Positions 5,611 to 8,897 of a stretch of DNA of 8,897 bases are shown one piece after another. How positions within the stretch are numbered: the first letter of the stretch is position 1; the number at the start of each line of letters is the position of its first letter. Source of the DNA: an uncultured Opitutia bacterium (GTDB taxonomy: Bacteria; Verrucomicrobiota; Verrucomicrobiia; Opitutales; Opitutaceae). The stretch is taken from the NCBI GenBank assembly GCA_903938935.1, contig CAJAFD010000286.1:1-8897 (forward strand), read 5' to 3'. The notes under the pieces were generated by a model. That model was not told the DNA's origin, ran no database searches, and worked only from the letters and a program-made list of their open reading frames with translations. The translations under genes and the position numbers were made by a program.

Positions 5611-8577
5611 ATGAACGTAGTTATTCCTGTTAAAATCCGTCGTGCTCCAGCATGGACGCTTTGCTGTGCGATAGTTTTCGGCGTATTTAGCATCATGGCG
5701 CCTCTGCCTTCACAGGCTCAAGTGCCGGCTGAAGGCTCCATTAGTGGTTCTGTGCGTAACGCGCAAACGAATGCTTTTTTGGAAGGCGTGGAGGTTTCAT
5801 TGGAGGGCACAGCTTTCATCACTACCACCCAACGTGGCGGTAGCTTTAATTTTAACCGAGTGCCGGCGGGTCGATACACGCTCAAGGCTTTTTATACGGG
5901 CTTGGATACTAAGAATACCCCAGTGGTCGTTGTAGCGGGACAGGCTCTGGATGTTGCCGTCGGTTTGACCTCTGATATTTACAAACTTGAGGCCTTTACG
6001 GTGGCGGGTGCGCGTGAAGGCAACGCAGCTTCAATCACCAAGCAGCGTAACGCTCAAAATGTCGTCAACGTCGTCTCCATGGACGCTTATGGTAACGTGA
6101 ACGACGGTAATATTGGTAATTTTCTCCAAAAGTTACCCGGCGTGGCTGTCCGTAAAGAAGCCGGCGAGATCGTTGGCGTTGGTTTGCGCGGCACGCCACC
6201 AGAATTGAACTCCGTCATGCTCGATGGTGTGCGCACGGCTGCGGCCATCGCTGGATTTACTCCGCAAGGCGATAGAGCGGCTCTGATCGACCAGATCCCC
6301 TCAGAATTTATTAAGGAAATTGAAGTCGTGAAGGGCAATATGCCGGATCAACCGGCCGACTCGCTGGGTGGATCAATCAATCTGGTGACCAAATCAGCCT
6401 TTGATTATCCGGGTCGAGTGGTGAGTTATCGTACGGGCCTTGCGCAAAATAGTTATCGCAGCACGCTCGATAACAAATTTGGCCCAAACGCCGCGCTTAC
6501 GGTGATGGACGCCTTTGGCCCAGAGCGCCGACTCGGCGTTGCTATTTCCGGCAGTTATTCAAAGACCTATAGCTTTCGTGATCGCGTCCAGATGCAGCAC
6601 GCTGAGCTCGATGGGCGCAACACCCAGGCCCGCACGCTGGATGACTTGTACGAGCGCGTCCGCGCCGGCATCGGCTCTAAATTAGAGTATCGTTTTGATC
6701 AGTCTACCCGCATCTATCTTGATACCAGTTTAAATTATTTCGCCTCCGATCTCGATCGAGTGAACTGGCAGGGTGCTGCTAGTAACCGTTTGGTGGCGGA
6801 TTACAATGTGGTCAGCCGAGCGGCTATTGAGGCGGGCTCCGTGCCGCGCACCACTGCGGGAGCAGCGGCGGGTGTTGCTCCCGGCTATACCGACACTTAC
6901 ACGGAAATGTTGAACATGAATTGGACGAACCAAGTCGCTAAAGAGCACAAACGTTCGCACCAATACAAAGTCGGCATAGGAGCGGAAAAAAAATGGACCG
7001 ATTCCAAATTGGAATTCTCGGCCTCCTATAACCCTTCGTCCTACGATAATAATTTTTACGGCTTCACGACCACGCTTTCAGGCATCGGTATGGCTGTAGA
7101 CACCCGTAAGGATGCCACCCGGCCTAATTACATCCAGACCTACGGCACCTCGGTTGCGGCGGGCACGGATTTCAAGCGATACCTCGCGCAGCGTTTTGAA
7201 CAGCCCGATATCACGCGCGAAGAGGTCTCGTCGGTTCGTGCTGACTACGAGAAAAAATTTACCGATTTAAAATTTCCCATCACGTTCAAGAGCGGATTCA
7301 ATTATCGGCATCAGCACCGCTGGTATCGCACCTATCGGCCGGTTTGGAATTATGTCGGGGCCGATGGCGTGCGCGGCACCGTCGCGGCCACCGGAGTCAA
7401 TGACGACAACATCGCTCAATTCCGCGATGCAGCTGCTGGCTATGGTGTTTTTAACAATCAGTATCCTCAGCGCGATAAATTGAATCTCGCCCCCGTCGAA
7501 GCCCAGTTCCGCAGCACGCCGGCGTATTTTGTGCCTAACGGCGCCAGCGTCTCTTTCCGGGCCCCAGCTAGCATCGCGGCTGAAAGCGTTCCCGCCACCT
7601 ACGTTCAAGGCAACGTGAAGTTTGGCGCCCTCTCGGTATTGGGCGGCGTTCGTCACGAAGCCACCATGGTGGAGGCCCAAGGCATCTTCAGCGATTCACT
7701 CAACCCTAATCAGACGGTGATCCGCAAAGAAGGTGATTACGCGAAGTATTTCCCCAGTCTTCATTTCCGTTATGAACCCCGGCGCGATTTGGTCATGCAC
7801 GCCAGCTACTCGACCAGCAGCGCGCGCCCAGCAATCAGTGTAATCGTTCCTGGCACCACGGTGAGCTATAACGCCTCGACGGGCCTGGGTTCGGTTTCCC
7901 AAAACAATCCCGGCCTCAAACCGCAATACACGGAGAATTACGACCTCTCACTGGAGTATTATTTCGAACCTGCGGGCGTCCTTTCGGCCGGCTGGTTTCA
8001 CAAGGACATTCGTGATTTCATCCAAGGCAGCTCTCGAATCCTCGGCACGGGCGCCGACAACGGTTTCAACGGGAACTACGCTGGCTTCGATTTTTCAACT
8101 CGAACCAACTTGGGCGAAGCTAAGATCGACGGCCTTGAGTTTAATTATAACCAACGCTTCACCAATCTGCCCAAACCCTTTGATGGGCTCGGCCTCTTTG
8201 CTAATTACACGAAACTCACGACCTCCGGTAAATATTCCGACGGCGCCAACGTTTTGGCCAACTTTGTGCCCAAGACTTATAACGTCGGCCTCAGCTATGA
8301 CTGGCGTGGTTTCGGCGCTCGGGTTGAATACCACTACAAGAGCGCATATGTGAGCGGCGTGGATAATTCCAACTTCCTACTCAGTAACACCGTGACGGAT
8401 GATCCCACGGTCGACCTCAACCTGTCCTATAAGTGGAAGCCCTGGCTCACGGCATTCGTCGATGTTGTTAACATCTACAACAACTCGCCCGATTGGTATA
8501 TTGGTAACCAACAACGCATCGTCATGAGCGAGCTTTATGGCACCCGCCTAAACTTCGGTATCAGCGGCCGCTTCTAA
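5611..8577 (+). CDS. TonB-dependent outer-membrane receptor with N-terminal carboxypeptidase-regulatory-like domain
   Basis: A 988-residue outer-membrane active transporter powered by TonB-ExbBD. Residues 1-36 are a signal peptide (hydrophobic WTLCCAIVFGVFSIM, likely cleavage SQA-Q). Residues 41-119 form a carboxypeptidase D regulatory-like beta domain (GSISGSVRN ... FNRVPAGRYTLKA), followed by a TonB-box-like segment LEAFTVAG (126-133). The plug spans about 138-262, with NFLQKLPGVAVRK, VGLRGTPPELNSVMLDGVR and IPSEFIKEIEVVKG leading to ADSLGGSINLVTK (249-261). The rest is a 22-strand-type barrel rich in alternating aromatic residues, ending in GISGRF; the C-terminal Phe is the usual BAM recognition signal. 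This layout resembles the TonB receptors used for carbohydrate uptake in Xanthomonas, Caulobacter and Verrucomicrobia. No SusD-like partner is in the window. The ATG at 5611 gives a proper signal peptide, without a Shine-Dalgarno. It is divergent from the PhyH cluster and is followed by an intrinsic terminator. The substrate is inferred to be a glycan or sugar acid from context only. Confidence 0.93.
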   Translation: MNVVIPVKIRRAPAWTLCCAIVFGVFSIMAPLPSQAQVPAEGSISGSVRNAQTNAFLEGVEVSLEGTAFITTTQRGGSFNFNRVPAGRYTLKAFYTGLDTKNTPVVVVAGQALDVAVGLTSDIYKLEAFTVAGAREGNAASITKQRNAQNVVNVVSMDAYGNVNDGNIGNFLQKLPGVAVRKEAGEIVGVGLRGTPPELNSVMLDGVRTAAAIAGFTPQGDRAALIDQIPSEFIKEIEVVKGNMPDQPADSLGGSINLVTKSAFDYPGRVVSYRTGLAQNSYRSTLDNKFGPNAALTVMDAFGPERRLGVAISGSYSKTYSFRDRVQMQHAELDGRNTQARTLDDLYERVRAGIGSKLEYRFDQSTRIYLDTSLNYFASDLDRVNWQGAASNRLVADYNVVSRAAIEAGSVPRTTAGAAAGVAPGYTDTYTEMLNMNWTNQVAKEHKRSHQYKVGIGAEKKWTDSKLEFSASYNPSSYDNNFYGFTTTLSGIGMAVDTRKDATRPNYIQTYGTSVAAGTDFKRYLAQRFEQPDITREEVSSVRADYEKKFTDLKFPITFKSGFNYRHQHRWYRTYRPVWNYVGADGVRGTVAATGVNDDNIAQFRDAAAGYGVFNNQYPQRDKLNLAPVEAQFRSTPAYFVPNGASVSFRAPASIAAESVPATYVQGNVKFGALSVLGGVRHEATMVEAQGIFSDSLNPNQTVIRKEGDYAKYFPSLHFRYEPRRDLVMHASYSTSSARPAISVIVPGTTVSYNASTGLGSVSQNNPGLKPQYTENYDLSLEYYFEPAGVLSAGWFHKDIRDFIQGSSRILGTGADNGFNGNYAGFDFSTRTNLGEAKIDGLEFNYNQRFTNLPKPFDGLGLFANYTKLTTSGKYSDGANVLANFVPKTYNVGLSYDWRGFGARVEYHYKSAYVSGVDNSNFLLSNTVTDDPTVDLNLSYKWKPWLTAFVDVVNIYNNSPDWYIGNQQRIVMSELYGTRLNFGISGRF

Positions 8578-8598
8578 GCTCTTATTGCTATCGTACCA

Positions 8599-8632
8599 CG
8601 GCCGGTGCGCCACAGGCGCGCCGGCCGCTTTT
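8599..8632 (+). terminator. Intrinsic terminator after the TonB receptor gene
   Basis: A 12-bp GC-rich stem (8599-8610 paired with 8616-8627, one G-T wobble at 8606/8620) with a 5-nt CACAG loop, followed by CTTTT. It begins 22 nt after the receptor stop codon and lies before the DapA-family ATG, so it should end or attenuate the receptor transcript. Confidence 0.8.
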
Positions 8633-8665
8633 CCGCTGCTCAGATTATTTTTCCGGACTCACTCC

Positions 8666-8897
8666 ATGTCTATTCCCGCTGCTCCTCGTCAGGGTGTTTT
8701 TGCCGCCCTCTGGATACCAACCGACTCTCGCGGCCGGTTGATGAAACGCGCTCTCGCCGCGCACCTCGCTTTTCTTCGAAAAAGTGGAGTGCATGGCGTA
8801 CTGGCGCTCGGTAGCACCGGCGAATTTATTCGAATGAACCTGACGCAGCGTCAGGAGGTGCTCGAGTCCGTGGCCGAGCACGCGGGTTCGCTCCAAG
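8666..8897 (+). CDS. DHDPS/N-acetylneuraminate lyase (DapA) family protein, 3'-truncated by window edge
   Basis: The first 77 codons of a class I Schiff-base aldolase/synthase of the DapA superfamily; a full protein is about 300 residues. The N-terminus reads GVFAALWIPTDSRGRL (10-25), the position of the usual A-x-x-T-P-F strand, and then GVHGVLALGSTGEF (41-54), in which GSTGE is the family's G-[ST]-T-G-E pyruvate-carboxylate-binding motif. L-x-x-x-E-R/Q-x-E-V-L-E features follow (LTQRQEVLESVAE, 58-70). The catalytic Tyr and the Schiff-base Lys lie beyond the window. The ATG at 8666 gives the expected short N-terminus but has no Shine-Dalgarno. It is in the same direction as the TonB receptor, 88 nt downstream with an intrinsic terminator between, so it is either expressed by read-through or from its own promoter. 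In this context a 2-keto-3-deoxy sugar-acid aldolase/dehydratase or sialic-acid lyase is more likely than lysine biosynthesis (inference). Confidence 0.85.
   Translation, partial: MSIPAAPRQGVFAALWIPTDSRGRLMKRALAAHLAFLRKSGVHGVLALGSTGEFIRMNLTQRQEVLESVAEHAGSLQ

Noticed and set aside
5611..8577. Apparent lower GC content of the TonB receptor gene compared with its neighbours as a sign of transfer
   Set aside because: The receptor is rich in Asn, Tyr, Lys and Phe as expected for a beta-barrel, which lowers GC by itself. No flanking repeats, integrase or insertion sequence was seen.
1..8897. CRISPR arrays, tRNA/rRNA genes, transposases, phage genes
   Set aside because: No regularly spaced repeats, cloverleaf-like sequences or mobile-element proteins were recognised on either strand.

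Overview
The window looks like a carbohydrate-utilisation locus from a Gram-negative bacterium of the Verrucomicrobiota, most likely an Opitutaceae-type lineage. That placement is inferred from the GC-rich coding style, the architecture of the large TonB-dependent receptor (N-terminal carboxypeptidase-regulatory-like domain, no SusD partner seen), and the mix of LacI regulator, exported glycosidase-like protein and sugar-acid-type aldolases. No marker gene is present to prove it.

Layout from left to right. Bases 1-795 (+) hold the C-terminal three quarters of a LacI/GalR-family regulator, cut by the window edge. It converges, with only 30 nt between stop codons, on a three-gene minus-strand cluster that reads right to left: a phytanoyl-CoA-dioxygenase (PhyH)-family oxygenase (4256-5191), an HpcH/HpaI-family class II aldolase (3376-4194), and a secreted 843-residue glycoside-hydrolase-like protein (826-3357). 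A 419-nt divergent intergenic region (5192-5610) follows. It holds two copies of a 14-nt sequence centred on the palindrome AAAACGTTTT, a typical LacI/GalR-type operator core, one in front of each divergent unit, plus a perfect extended -10 on the minus strand. Bases 5611-8577 (+) encode a 988-residue TonB-dependent receptor, followed by a strong intrinsic terminator (8599-8632). At the right edge is the start of a dihydrodipicolinate synthase / N-acetylneuraminate lyase (DapA)-family gene (8666 to the end).

Working model (inference): the receptor imports an oligosaccharide or sugar acid across the outer membrane, the exported glycosidase-like protein trims it, the PhyH oxygenase modifies a released product, and one or both aldolases cleave a 2-keto-3-deoxy sugar acid. 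The LacI-type protein would repress both divergent units through the paired operators. The substrate cannot be read from the sequence. The least characterised parts are the glycosidase-like protein, whose barrel has a GGD motif but not the GGDE pair of family GH20, and the inclusion of a PhyH oxygenase in such an operon.
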